Below are positions 47,277 through 59,600 of a stretch of DNA of 64,000 nucleotides, piece after piece. The DNA comes from Gibbula magus (Eukaryota > Mollusca > Gastropoda > Trochida > Trochidae), in assembly GCA_936450465.1 (NCBI GenBank), contig OW388298.1, positions 8,767,087-8,831,086 on the forward strand, written 5' to 3'. The notes under the pieces were generated by a model. The model had not been told where the DNA came from, made no database searches, and saw only the letters and a list, made by a program, of their open reading frames with translations. Numbering within the stretch: position 1 is the first letter of the stretch; each line of letters opens with the position of its first letter. A program made the translations under genes and the position numbers.

Positions 47277-48190
47277 AAAGTATTCAAGATATCCAATGCA
47301 GACAATTTGAAAAAGTTACATAAAGTATGCAAATTAGGTAATAACTGATAAATTTCTTCAAACTGCACAACTTATTCATAGAATGTCTTCACTATATGGA
47401 TTTCAAAGGTGTCTTGTAAGTATTGATGAAATAAATATGTTGAAAATATCTAAAATAATTTAGAATAAAGTATGCAAATTTGGTCAGTTGATAAATTGTT
47501 TGAAAAAAATAAACCTATGCCATGAGTCTACTAACAAAAATTGAGCACTCCAATGCAAACTCAAAATTTATGAATATTAAAACATTTAACGTGCAATTTA
47601 GTCAAACCTAATAAAAAATTTCTCAATACTCTATATTATTAAAACATAATCTGTAAAATATCAAAAGTGTCTTACAGATACTGTTGGAAATGCTCCAACA
47701 TTCTTGGATGGACAGACACAGGATGACAGACAAATGGACAGACTGAGTGCTATATACCCCACACTACTTTGTAGGTGGGGGTTTGATAAACTACATCATA
47801 TTGAAAACAACAATCAGAGAGAAGTCAGCTTTTGTTTTATTTTTCCAAAATTGAGTCAACATGGCAAAGACAATCACCCATTACCTACATAAATCATCTT
47901 ATTCATCTGATATTTCTATGAATTGGAAATTTCACTAGATTCTCAACAAAGAACCATATGATGAGCTAAAAAGTGATATTATGATAATAATGATACAGTG
48001 TTAGACTGTTTATTTTTAACTGGATTTGTGTTTTTAATTGTATTATTATACTGTTTGTAATAAGATTACATAGATCATATTAGCTCAATGAGTTCAAAAC
48101 ATATTGATAATGTCTCACTGATTAAAAATATATCTGGGGAACTGAGCATGTTTAGGGACTGACATGACTAAAGGCCGTACTAAAGTCTAT
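47277..48190. other. AT-rich, no recognised gene
   Basis: Contains a weakly repeated AAGTATGCAAATT.GGT theme (about 47320, 47465) and a GGATGGACAGACAC stretch near 47706, probably an old tandem-repeat element. No exon seen. Confidence 0.4.
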
Positions 48191-48193
48191 TTG

Positions 48194-48318
48194 GTTTTCT
48201 CCATGAAAGTCTCTAAGGCACATGGATCTCTGATGTAGGATAGATCAAAACCACAATCTCCTTCCTTCTCCAGTTGTCTCATTGAAAACTGTTCACTCAA
48301 GAGTACTTGATCTCCTGT
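48194..48318 (-). CDS. Possible terminal exon, unidentified protein
   Basis: After an AG at the end of TATGTACAG the minus strand reads GDQVLLSEQFSMRQLEKEG, then CGFDLSYIRDPCALETFMEK and a stop. The length and composition look protein-coding, but I recognise no family. Upstream partner exons are uncertain. Confidence 0.3.
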
Positions 48319-48965
48319 ACATACTTCTCATAGAAAATCTGAAAAAAACAAGAATAGTTTGACATCAACAATGTCGGGCTGAATAATTTCAGAATCAGCT
48401 GGGCATAAATTTGATGACAGAAGCATATAAACAAGAAATTGAAGTTCAAACTCTGATAAGGAACCTGGCATTCTGGTTCTGTCCATTGTTTACTTGCTCA
48501 TTAGTCTACAGAAGGAGATGAAAATATTTTTTTTTAGGCCATGACTTTTAGGGACCCCTGTGACCCATGATTTTTAGAATTTAGAATCCGCGCACATGAA
48601 ATTTCAGCTCTCTAGTCACTGGTTCTGCAGATACCAATAATCTATGTAATTAAATCACTGAGCTACACAAAAGATAACAGATTATTAAATCATATTTATC
48701 ATTGAAGGTGTTATGAATATCACAGTATTGATTTTATCACATCTTCATAAATGATTTAGGGAACATCTGTCTTTTCTTGACACATACCATGTGTTTTCTC
48801 ATTGAGTGAGGTAAAAAAGTAGATATTGACTTTTCTACCTCACAAGATGAGATAAACATGGTATTTGTTAAGGAAAAAGATGTTCTTTTTATTATATCAT
48901 TATTTCTGTGTTGTATGTTGAAGGTGAGAAATTACAATAGTAAACGCAGGAATAATTTTTTAACA

Positions 48966-49034
48966 GGTATTTGTTACGCTGCTTCAACCGGGTGTTCCGA
49001 TTTTGCAACGGGGAGGCACCCCTACATTAGAAAA
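48966..49034 (+). CDS. Possible internal exon, unidentified protein
   Basis: Lies between TTTTTTAACAG and GTGAGTG. One frame reads FVTLLQPGVPILQRGGTPTL and the others are less protein-like. Only the splice context and composition support it. Confidence 0.25.
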
Positions 49035-49693
49035 ACATGTGAGTGAAAGAGACGGATCTTCTACGGTAATATGTGTTACTGTTCGCTGATCACTTATACA
49101 TTTGTTAAGAAGTTGGTAGGATTTCATGAACATCGGTCATCTTTTATTCACACAGAAGTCAGTTTTGTGTAAAATTTATATTTTCTGACTTTCGAGACAT
49201 AATATTCACTAATTAAGTACTATTGTTTAATAATTATTATGGAGATGGTGTTCAAAACATCTTATATTCTCGTGACTATGATAATGCAAAATATCACTTC
49301 AAACAGTGATGTACACTTTCAATACAGTGTATTTTCCTATATATCTAATTCTCAAAGATTAACTCGTTCATTTTAAAGAATAATAGCTAAATAGTTAATG
49401 TTTTCGAGGAATATGTGATATATTTTGTCATATCTACATAAATAATGCACAGATTACAGTCAGATGTTAGGAATTTTTGCTTGAACATTTCGTCTTGATC
49501 ATACACCCATTTAAATGTACATAGAAAGTAGACTTTACCTTGAATTGAATGTCATCACTGTAGCCTGATAGAGGGTTTATTTCATTGATAGAACTGAGTA
49601 TTTCATTTCAGATTATATAATAAAACTGTATAGAATTGGAAATTAGAAATTGCATTTAATTTATTTATTCATTAAATATATATTGATTTTTTA

Positions 49694-49771
49694 CCTTATT
49701 GAAACAATGAGGGCAAATTTGCAGGAGGCATGGATGGAAATTTCAACTGTTCATATGGTCCACATTCACAT
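49694..49771 (-). CDS. Possible exon, unidentified protein
   Basis: Minus strand after CTTTTCCAG reads CECGPYEQLKFPSMPPANLP and reaches a TAA just before a GT. It could be a last exon. A plausible same-strand partner of the 48.2-kb exon but not joined to it by phase. Confidence 0.25.
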
Positions 49772-51054
49772 CTGGAAAAGATAATTATTATGTTTAACAT
49801 CCTTCAAATATATCAAAATTAACAATTGATGTATTGTATGGTGCTATAATTATACATTAGAGATGGGACTTAAATTTTCATTATTCACTGTTATATCAGG
49901 GATCAATTTTAAGAAATGTTACCCAAATTGCACCAGCTGCTACTTGAGCTTTAGACCTAGTTGCACCAACCAAAGTCAAGTTGCACTGCTTGCGTTCTAT
50001 TTTAATTGAAAGAAATATGATGCATTTGATTTGTATAATCACTGTACTCACTGCTTTATTACATAACTATAAATTGTTGGTCATGAATTCATCATTTTTA
50101 AAAAATCAAGGCATTGTACTGATACCTCTGATAATTTTATGATTTTATTTTTTTAGCATTGTTTCTTTTATTTAAATTTGGTATATTAAATTTACACTGA
50201 TAATCAGGTTGCACCAGTGCAAGTAACATAGCAATAAATCGAGCCATATTATATACACATTGAAATACATCAGTGTCCAACAGGAACAATAATTAGTTTA
50301 TCTTACTTATATATTAATTGTAAGCACATTATCTTTGCAATTTTCCTCCATGTCATTATCTTTATACTATAGGTTCTCATTTATAATCTAAGTAGAATTT
50401 CATTTTCATGAATCTATTGATTAACAAACAAGAGGGATATACATGAGCAATATAGACTTTATAAACAATATTAGGCCTAATTAATTTAGTTGGTAGGCTG
50501 CAGGGCCTATACTTAACATGTGCTAGGTATTCCAAGTTATATTGTGTATCCAATAAATATTCAGAGACTTTACAGCTCCGCACGGCGAACAGCATCCAAC
50601 TTTGTTAACCAAAGGTAATATTTAATAGCCTCAATCCATGGGACAAGTGTTAATTTCTAGCCATGAAAATGATATTTCATTGAAGTGTTGTAATATCAAT
50701 ATTTTTTATTGTTGGCCATTCATGTCTCTATGATAATTAAGCAGCTGTTGAAAATAGGTTATATATCCAAAGAAACATACACACCATGAGTGTTTTGAGA
50801 ATATATGTGCTATGTTATTATTACCTTGACATTATTTACATATATATATATACTTACTGACATGTTACAAATAGGCATGTATTGATCAAATTGTTATCAT
50901 TCGTTTGATAAAAAAGGGGGAAATAGACAGAAATTATGAGACTGTAGTCAAGATGATTCCTCACAAATTCTATAAATGTGAATGACAGATATCATATCTA
51001 TGAAAATTATGTAGACAGCGGTATTCTAATTCGTAAAAAACATTGAACACGCAC

Positions 51055-51230
51055 CTGCATAGTTTTAGACTGCACTGTCGAGTTGCAACCGGTTCCGCGC
51101 TGTTATCGGGTTAGCTGGAGCCAAGTATGTGCCTGTTGGTGAATTTGATGAAGTTGCACAACTTTCCTCGTCATTTTGACAAAATCTCTCGCTAATCCGA
51201 CCGAAACTTACGGCATTTTTGACGGGTTTG
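51055..51230 (-). CDS. Possible first exon, unidentified
   Basis: GC-richer block. One minus-strand frame reads GRISERFCQNDEESCATSSN and continues through TGTYLAPANPITARNRL, then stops shortly before a GTGCGT donor-like site. It could be a 5' exon with a uORF or a false positive. Confidence 0.2.
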
Positions 51231-51299
51231 TCGTCTCTACCGGGTGAAGCGGAAATAAATGTTGCTAGGACTTTTTAGACTTTTCGAACAGGAGAGTTC

Positions 51300-51447
51300 C
51301 ACACGTAAACTACGATAAACGTAGTTTAGTATTAAAACTACGTGTGGTTTTGTGAAATGGATTTTGCTTCTCGTAAACGTAAATTTTAGTTGCACGTAAA
51401 TATTACACTTAGACGTAGATTTAAGATTTTTTGTGAAACGGGGTCCT
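51300..51447. repeat. Palindromic-family terminus (right-facing)
   Basis: Contains ACTACGATAAACGTAGT, CTCGTAAACGTAAATTT and ends GTGAAACGGGGTCCTG. It is the inverted counterpart of 45917-46085 at the other side of a 5.5-kb interval. Confidence 0.5.
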
Positions 51448-51617
51448 GACCTTTAAACTTTCAGATTGTCAAGCCATGATGTATCCCTCCTCACATGGCA
51501 GGAATCCACTGACTGATTGCAGCCCACTGAGCAACACTGTAGGTATATATGTAGGTAGGAAGAGCAAATGATTATAATTGAGTATGTGCTTAGTGGTATT
51601 TAACTCACTATTAATTT

Positions 51618-51890
51618 TAGCTCATCAGGACTGAAAGGTCTGCTTGGCTTATGGCATGGGCCGTCATCCATGCAATGACTCTGTCTGTTTTTCTTTCTTG
51701 AACCGGTCTGTCGTCCGTTAACTTTTCATCTTTTCAACTTCTTCTCCAGAACCGCTTCAACCCCAAAGCTGAACTCTTGTACCTTGCACCTTAGCGTTCA
51801 ACGTTTGTTGATTAGGTCTTCATTCTCATTCAAATATGGGCAGCTTAATTAAATCTCTAAACGCATCTCTGAACCATTGACATAGGAAAC
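51618..51890 (+). mobile_element. HINE 5' fragment
   Basis: TTAGCTCATCAGGACTGAAAG start, GGCTTATGGCATGG, then a diverged core (TTCTCCAGAACCGCTTCAAC). No 3' end. Confidence 0.6.
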
Positions 51891-51916
51891 TTAAATTTTT
51901 GGAATAACATCTATTT

Positions 51917-52107
51917 TTATCCCACCGGTATGTAATACCATGGAATATAGTCATTGCCCTGTCCGTCTGTCTGTCCGTCCGTCCATGTGTTGCTAACTAA
52001 CTGAAGTCCGTTACGATTACAATCATCTGTCAATGAGGTGTTTTACAAATGATGTGGGACGGTCCGGTGGGATATATGTCATTGTCTGATGACTCTTGTT
52101 AAATGGA
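51917..52107 (+). mobile_element. Compact HINE-like element (190 bp)
   Basis: 5' TTATCCCACCGG and 3' CCGGTGGGATA are inverted, followed by the hairpin GTCATTGTCTGATGAC. A GTCCGTCTGTC tract lies inside. Same layout as the larger elements at 34.9 and 43.9 kb but with no tandem core. Confidence 0.6.
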
Positions 52108-52238
52108 GGTTAAAATATTTTCATTATCCCCTCGGCATATAGACTAAAATTTAGTCTATGAAATATATAATTTTTGAAATAAATAATTACATGCTTTTCA
52201 ACATTTTTATTTCTAGGTCTCATTTCATAGACTAAACT

Positions 52239-52730
52239 TCAGTGAGCCTCATTGATGAATATGGTCTTCAAAATCTTCTTTTTGGCCAATTGAAGAACAA
52301 GTTCACGATGGCTACCAAGAATTGTTTCCGGACTTGCAAATATAATGTCAATTTCACCACTCTGTATATCTTGAATGGAGGTACTCTCCATTACAGTGAT
52401 GAGTCGCTCATCCTCATTGGTCTGGTCAAATTGTCCCTTCACATACACTGAAGTTAATCCTAAAGCTCTACATTTCTCTGCTTGTTTAGTCATTAGTGCG
52501 ACTAATGGCGATATCACAATCACTGTGGCATTGTCTGTATTGTGGTACTTCTTGAAGATAAAAGGAGCAATTTCAAATGTTAGTGACTTTCCGGTTCCAG
52601 TTGGAGCACATAGAAAAACATCATTTCCTTGCATATAATTCTTGATCACGTTAACTTGGTGACTTCTTAAACTTTCAAATCCTAATTTGTCTTTTCCATA
52701 GCGTATTGCTTCTTCTATTTCACTAGCCAT
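52239..52730 (-). pseudogene. RecQ-like DNA helicase, N-terminal fragment
   Basis: Intronless frame of 163 aa from ATG at 52730. It has LGFESLRSHQVNVIKNY (motif 0), Walker A APTGTGKS (about residues 42-49), VISPLVALMTKQ (motif Ia), IDIIFASPE (motif Ib) and IFINEAH in the motif II place. RecQ helicases have DEAH there, so the first Asp is Asn. The frame stops right after this His, so the second RecA-like domain, RQC and any HRDC are missing. ATPase activity is not expected. The stop coincides with a short repeat, TTTCATAGACTAAA, whose inverted partner TTTAGTCTATGAAA is at 52148, so the 3' part was probably lost at an insertion or rearrangement. RecQ-like copies are often multiplied in invertebrate genomes; whether this came from a mobile element is unknown. 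Confidence 0.85.
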
Positions 52731-52739
52731 TTTGTGAGT

Positions 52740-53120
52740 ACATGCTTATTTGGTAAACTTATGTACTATGTGCTGGTAAGCAAAAAAGACATTATAAACC
52801 TCTTCCAAAAAGTAATATGTACTTCCTTCTCAATTCCTTTGCCCTCTTTGGGCTGACCCCCCACTAATCCCACCCCCCTCGGGGCATGCAGGTGATCTCT
52901 AACAAATTAGTCTTGACAGCTCTCTCATGGCTTGCAAATTCCTGATTCAAGATACCAGCTTGGTTGACCCACAAACGAATATACCTCTTGTGGGTCTGCA
53001 ATAGAGTCTGGACTGTTAATTGCTGTAGCCTAGACTTGCTGAAGGAGAACCTAGACTGTATTAAAGGCTCCTTTTTATTTACAGTCCTGAAGCTGGACTA
53101 CTCGGCATATAGTGCTGGAG
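52740..53120. other. No recognised gene
   Basis: Contains a C-rich patch (52855-52885). A 68-aa frame at 52964-53170 has no motif. I see nothing further. Confidence 0.4.
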
Positions 53121-54779
53121 TATATGGGTGTTTTTCAAAATTGGTAGGTTTTTCTGTCCGATTCAAATAATTCGAAAAATAAGTAATTTGAAAAGATTTT
53201 TTTGTTCTAAGATAAATATTTAGACGTAACTATTCAGTAAATGTGATTAACAATAAGTTTTAACATTTGGAATTTTTTACAAAAACACATTTTAGGTTCT
53301 AATTTGGCAGATTTACTCTGTCCGAGGGTGACGGTCATCATATACTTGTGCACAAATAATGTATACCGGTAAATGAAAACAATTGAACAAATATATTCAT
53401 ATTATACTTATAAGGAATGATCATGCATGCTCAAGCTGCATTTAATTTTTTTAGAATTAAAAATTTAAAAAATCTACACATTAAAACATGCTTGTCTGGC
53501 GATTTCGTGTCCTGACCGTTACCGGGTATAAAACACCCACAATAATTTCTCCCTGGAGCTGAATTGTTACTCTATTTGCTGTGTCTACTGAAGCTATGAC
53601 CAGAGCATGTAATAAAAGATGAAATAAACAGATTTTGCAAATATTGAAGAATTTGACAACAATGAGTAAGCATCAATGTCATGTGTCAACCTTAATTGTC
53701 CAGACCGTTACCGATGTATTTTGTGTCAAATAAATCTCCTTTTTAGCTCATCAGGCTTGAAAGGCCCGATGGGCTTATGACATGGCAAGGTGTCCGGCGT
53801 CCGTAAACTTTACGTTTTTTCAACTTCTTCTCCAGAACCAATGACTCCACAGAGCTGAAATTTTATGTGCAGACTCCTTGGCCAGTGGGGATTCGAAATT
53901 GTAGATTTCGTGACCCCATGACCCCAAATGGGGTCACAGGGTTCACATCCTTAAAAACCTATTTTCATCTTCTCCTCTAGTTCCAAAAGGTATCCAGAGC
54001 TGAAAAGTAGTGTGCAGACTCCTTGACCAATGGGGATTCTAAATTGTAGATCTCGTGACCCCATGACCCCAAATGGGGTCACAGGGGTCACATCCTTAAA
54101 AACCTATTTTCATCTTCTTCTCCAGTTCCAAAAGGTTTAGAGAGCTGAAAAGTTGACTTGTGTGCAGACTCCTTGGCCAATGGGGATTCTAAATTGTAGA
54201 TTTCGTGACCCTGTGACCTCAAATGGGGTCACAGTGGTCACATCCTTAAAAACCTAATTTAATCTTCTTCTCCAGCTCAAAAAAGTCTAGAGAACTGAAA
54301 AGTTGTGTGCAGACTATTTGGCCAATGGGGATTCTAAATTGTAGATTTTGTGACCATGTGATCCCAATCTAGGTCACCGGTCAAAAATGGGGTCACCAGG
54401 GTCTCATCTTTAAAAACCTATTTTCATCTTCTTCTCCAGTTCCAAAAGGCCTAGAGAACTGAAAAGTTGTGTGCAGACTCCTTGGCCAATGGGGATTCTA
54501 AATAAAAAAATTGTGACCCCATGACCCAAAATCGGGTCACCAGGGTCTCATCTTTTAAAACCTATTTTCATCATCATCTCCAGTTCCAAAAGGTCTAGAG
54601 AACTGAAAAGTTTTGTGCAGACTCCTTACTTAGCCAATGGGGATTCTCAATTGTAGATTTAGGGATCACATCCTAAAAAACCTATTTTCATCTTCTTCTC
54701 CAATTCCAAAAGGTCTAGAGTGCTGAAAAGTTGTGTACAGACTCCTTTTTAATGTGGGATTCTTAATTGTAGATTTAAT

Positions 54780-57731
54780 TGGTGACCCTGGCCTGGGACT
54801 CCAAATAATGGCCTCTCAGGCCATGACCTAAAAACATATTTGCATCTTCTCCAGAACAAATGTACCTAGAAGGCTGTAATATGGTGTGCAGACTCTTTAG
54901 TTAATGGGAATTCTAAATTGAAGGTTAGGAGACCCTTGGGCCCCAAATAAAGGCCTCACAGGCCATGACCTAAAACTATATTTTCTTCTTCTCCTGTAAT
55001 ATTGTGTGCATACTCTTTAGCCAATGGGGATTCTAAATTGTAGGTTTGGAGACCCTTGGGCCCCAAATAAAGGCCTCACAGGCCATGACCTAAAATATAT
55101 ATTTTCTTCTTCTCCTCCATAACAAAGAGACCTAGAAGGCTGTAATATTGTGTGCATACTCTTTAGCTAATGGGGATTCTAAATTGTAGGTTAGGAGACC
55201 CTTGGGCCCCAAATAAAGGCCTCACAGGCCATGACCTAAAATATATATTTTCTTCTTCTCCTCCATAACAAAGAGACCTAGAAGGCTGTAATATTGTGTG
55301 CATACTATTTAGCCAATGGGGATTCTAAATTGTAGGTTAGGAGACCCTTGGGCCCCAAATAAAGGCCTCACAGGCCATGACCTAAAATATATATTTTCTT
55401 CTTCTCCTGTTATATTGTGTGCATACTCTTTAGCCAATGGTGATTCTAAATTGTAGGTTTGGAGACCCTTGGGCCCCAAATAAAGGCCTCACAGGCCATG
55501 ACCTAAAACTATATTTTCTTCTTCTCCTGTTATATTGTGTGCATACTCTTTAGCCAATGGGGATTCTAAATTGTAGGTTTGGAGACCCTTGGGCCCCAAA
55601 TAAAGGCCTCACAGGCCTTGACCTAAAAATATATTTTCTTCTTCTCCTGTTATATTGTGTGCATACTCTTTAGCCAATGGGGATTCTAAATTGTAGGTTA
55701 GGAGACCCTTGGGCCCCAAATAAAGGCCTCACAGGCCATGACCTAAAAATATATTTTCTTCTTCTCCTGTTATATTGTGTGCATACTCTTTAGCTAATGG
55801 GGCTTCTAAATTGTAGGTTTGGAGACCCTTGGGCCCCAAATAGAGGGCTCACAGGCCATGACCTAAATATATTTTCTTCTTCTCCTGTTATATTGTGTGC
55901 ATACTCTTTAGCCAATGGGGATTCTAAATTGTAGGTTAGGAGACCCTTGGGCCCCAAATAAAGGCCTCACAGGCCATGACCTAAAAATATATTTTCTTCT
56001 TCTCCTGTTATATTGTGTGCATACTATTTAGCCAATGGTGATTCTAAATTGTAGGTTAGGAGACCCTTGGGCCCCAAATAAAGGCCTCACAGGCCATGAC
56101 CTAAAATATATTTTCTTCTTCTCCTGTTATATTGTGTGCATACTCTTTAGCCAATGGGGATTCTAAATTGTAGGTTAGGAGACCCTTGGGCCCCAAATAA
56201 AGGCCTCACAGGCCATGACCTAAAAATATATTTTCTTCTTCTCCTGTTATATTGTGTGCATACTCTTTAGCCAATGGGGATTCTAAATTGTAGGTTAGGA
56301 GACCCTTGGGCCCCAAATAAAGGCCTCACAGGCCATGACCTAAAAATATATTTTCTTCTTCTCCTGTTATATTGTGTGCATACTCTTTAGCCAATGGGGA
56401 TTCTATATTGTAGGTTAGGAGACCCTTGGGCCCCAAATAAAGGCCTCACAGGCCATGACCTAAAAATATATTTTCTTCTTCTCCTGTTATATTGTGTGCA
56501 TACTATTTAGCCAATGGTGATTCTAAATTGTAGGTTAGGAGACCCTTGGGCCCCAAATAAAGGCCTCACAGGCCATGTCCTAAACATATATTTTCTTCTT
56601 CTCCTGTTATATTGTGTGCATACTCTTTAGCTAATGGGGATTCTAAATTGTAGGTTAGGAGACCCTTGGGCCCCAAATAAAGGCCTCACAGGCCATGACC
56701 TAAACATATATTTTCTTCTTCTCCTGTTATATTGTGTGCATACTCTTTAGCTAATGGGGATTCTTAATTGTAGGTTAGGAGACCCTTGGGCCCCAAATAA
56801 AGGCCTCACAGGCCATGACCTAAACATATATTTTCTTCTTCTCCTGTTATATTGTGTGCATACTCTTTAGCTAATGGGGATTCTAAATTGTAGGTTAGGA
56901 GACCCTTGGGCCCCAAATAAAGGCCTCACAGGCCATGACCTTAAAATATATTTTCTTCTTCTCCTGTTATATTGTGTGCATACTATTTAGCCAATGGTGA
57001 TTCTAAATTGTAGGTTAGGAGACCCTTGGGCCCCAAATAAAGGCCTCACAGGCCATGACCTAAACATATATTTTCTTCTTCTCCTGTTATATTGTGTGCA
57101 TACTCTTTAGCTAATGGGGATTCTAAATTGTAGGTTAGGAGACCCTTGGGCCCCAAATAAAGGCCTCACAGGCCATGACCTAAACATATATTTTCTTCTT
57201 CTCCTGTTATATTGTGTGCATACTCTTTAGCTAATGGGGATTCTAAATTGTAGGTTAGGAGACCCTTGGGCCCCAAATAAAGGCCTCACAGGCCATGACC
57301 TAAACATATATTTTCTTCTTCTCCTGTTATATTGTGTGCATACTCTTTAGCTAATGGGGATTCTAAATTGTAGGTTAGGAGACCCTTGAGCCCCAAATAA
57401 AGGCCTCACAGGCCATGACCTAAATATATATTTTCTTCTTCTCCTGTTATAATGTGTGCATACTCTTTAGCCAATGGTGATTCTAAATTGTAGGTTTGGA
57501 GACCCTTGGGCCCCAAATAAAGGCCTCACAGGCCATGACCTAAATATATATTTTCTTCTTCTCCTGTTATATTGTGTGCATACTCTTTAGCCAATGGGGA
57601 TTCTAAATTGTAGGTTTGGAGACCCTTGGGCCCCAAATAAAGGCCTCACAGGCCATGACCTAAAACTATATTATCTTCTTCTCCTGTTATATTGTGTGCA
57701 CACTCTTTAGCCAATGGTGATTCTAAATTGT
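54780..57731 (+). repeat. 120-bp satellite, about 23 units
   Basis: From about 56100 the period is exactly 120 bp. Each unit has TTCTAAATTGTAGGTTAGGA, GGGCCCCAAATAAAGGCC and GTTATATTGTGTGCATACTC. Variants CTATTTAGCCAATGGTGA and CTCTTTAGCTAATGGGGA alternate in a four-unit (480-bp) order at 56461-56940 and 56941-57420. Some early units are 116-148 bp. No coding capacity. Confidence 0.9.
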
Positions 57732-59008
57732 TACACTCTCATTGAAGATACCACTGTTGTGAAACATCGAAATGTTTTTCAACACTGTTGTGAAACATTG
57801 CACGTGAAAGCGATCGTAGTCGGAACTACTTTCCAGTAGTCTAATGGCTTTTGGGATTTCTACCTACACGTTTTATTGCATAAAGTCTTATGATTATATT
57901 GTACGGACGCTTCTAACACAATTTACTGTCAATCAGTATGACTTGGTTGATTCAGAGTTAGTTCCCTTGACATGTTATCTCGTAAACGCTCTCGCGATTT
58001 GACCAACATTTAACTTGACGTAGTCTAAATTCTAAATTCATAAGGAATAAACTTCATGTTCAACCCATGAATCCTGTGTCAGTTGAGTATTAATATGCGA
58101 CTACATTGTCATCCTTATAGTTATGTTTTGATATTTTCTTCTCCTTTTTTTAGGAATGGGTTTGATTGTTTAGAATGTAAACAGCTACTGTAACTTCGTG
58201 TCGACGCGTAAGTTTTCCTGGTTGTGGAGGCATGGTTCACGTGTCTGTCTCTTGTTACAGAGGATACCATACAAAGATATATGAATAAAAATGCTTCAAG
58301 GTAACTGTCAATGTTGATATAGGCCTAACATTTTAACGTTCGCTAAAATGTCTCCATTTTTGGTGCTTCTGTTAGCAATTTTTGCCGTCAATGTTAACAA
58401 AGACACTGATCCCCAGAATTTCGCTAGATAAAACTAGCAGCAGAACTGTAACTTTACTCCCCAGTATCATTGTCATCTGGGTGTTACAGAGCCTATTTTG
58501 GCAAAGCAACTGCAGCTATGTACAGCTGTAACTAGCCTAACTGAATCGCGCTTGGAAACAGTTGCATTCTGATGACGTCACAATCACCTGACATTATTCA
58601 TAAGATCCAGTGAGATTAATAAGATGTTTTTGTTTACTTGCCAATTTGCGCTTCTTATCGTTTCAACATAAAGACATTGTAATGAGTGTTTTGAAATTGT
58701 ATTGTTCAAAATTGAAACTGTTATTAAGGGATATTTGCTTGGTCTATTTCTGGTGTTAAGTGAGATGGCGTTATGCGTCCATGGTAAGAGATGTATCACT
58801 ACGCACATCTACATGACTGAAGAGTGAACTTTAATTACATATTTCATTAATTTAGAGCGTGTAATAAATAAAATACTAAACTCCGTCCCGTTTAATAACA
58901 TATTTATGAAACTCGTCGATGGTATTGGTATCTAACTCGCTTTCGCTCGTTAGAACCATCCACTCATTTCATAAATATGTTATTAAACGGGACGTCGTTT
59001 AGTATTCT
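57731..59008. mobile_element. 1.28-kb insertion in the satellite, ending in palindromic copy D
   Basis: The array stops at TTCTAAATTGT and resumes with TTGTAGATACGGTGACCC at 59009. The insert opens with a short repeated CACTGTTGTGAAACAT (57752, 57783). Its last 140 bp (58868-59008) are the palindrome AATACTAAACTCCGTCCCG ... CGGGACGTCGTTTAGTATT, same family as copies A-C but without the CRE tail. No gene recognised. Confidence 0.6.
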
Positions 59009-59241
59009 CCATTTGTAGATACGGTGACCCTATGGTGCCCCCAAATAAGGGGCTCATGCCATGACCTAAAAATCTATTTCAGTCTTCATCATTAAACAAT
59101 ATAAACCCTGATGAGCTACAGAGCCCATGGCTCTATTTTTTTATTTTAGATTTTTCACAAATTGTCCAGACCGTTACCTGTCCAAACCGTTACCAGACTG
59201 CAAAGTACCGGCTTGGACACTTCTTGTAACGTTTAGGACAA

Positions 59242-59600
59242 AGTGGTGGCACGTGGTTCTGTGCATAGCTCAGTCGACCGCTATCAGTGAAGTTCAGCAA
59301 CAATGGGCGCGGCTTGCCGCATGGGTGGGTTACCCGCTTCATTGCTGAATTAACTGAGACTTTGAAGGGTGATTCCCTGCCCCACACTGAGACATGAGTG
59401 GAAAGACTTATGGTGTCACCCTGGGTAAGTGACTTTATTCAACGTGTGCCTCTGTTCACCCAGCAGAAAGTGGGTACCTGGTGTAAGATGTGGAAGCTTA
59501 GGTTAGACCAGGGTAATAATGTTTAGGAGCGCCCTGAGTCAACAACGTGGAGATTTGTGCGCTATATAAAAACTATCCATTATATTATTATTATTATTTG
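59242..59600 (+). mobile_element. SINE with (ATT)n tail
   Basis: Head with CATAGCTCAGTCGACCGCTA, body with AGCAACAATGGGCGCGGC, GTCACCCTGGGTAAGTGAC and CTTAGGTTAGACCAGGG, tail GTGCGCTATATAAAAAC then ATTATTATTATT. The tail matches the style of LINE 3' ends with (ATT)n or (TAA)n. Partial copies lie at 12.8 and 13.6 kb. Confidence 0.75.

Larger units (their letters stand above)
53744..59135 (+). mobile_element. HINE/Helentron-like element carrying a long satellite
   Basis: 5' end TTAGCTCATCAGGCTTGAAAG at 53743, 3' CCTGATGAGCTA at 59107-59118 and hairpin AGAGCCCATGGCTCT at 59120-59134, as in the 43.9-kb copy. The inside starts with 146-bp-type units (53880-54720), grades into 120-bp-type units (54780-57731), is interrupted at 57731-59008 and ends with a short core remnant. 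It is inserted in the motif-rich element described separately. Confidence 0.75.

Noticed and set aside
54780..57731. CRISPR-like array (regular repeats)
   Set aside because: Units are contiguous 120-bp satellites without unique spacers, in a eukaryotic genome.
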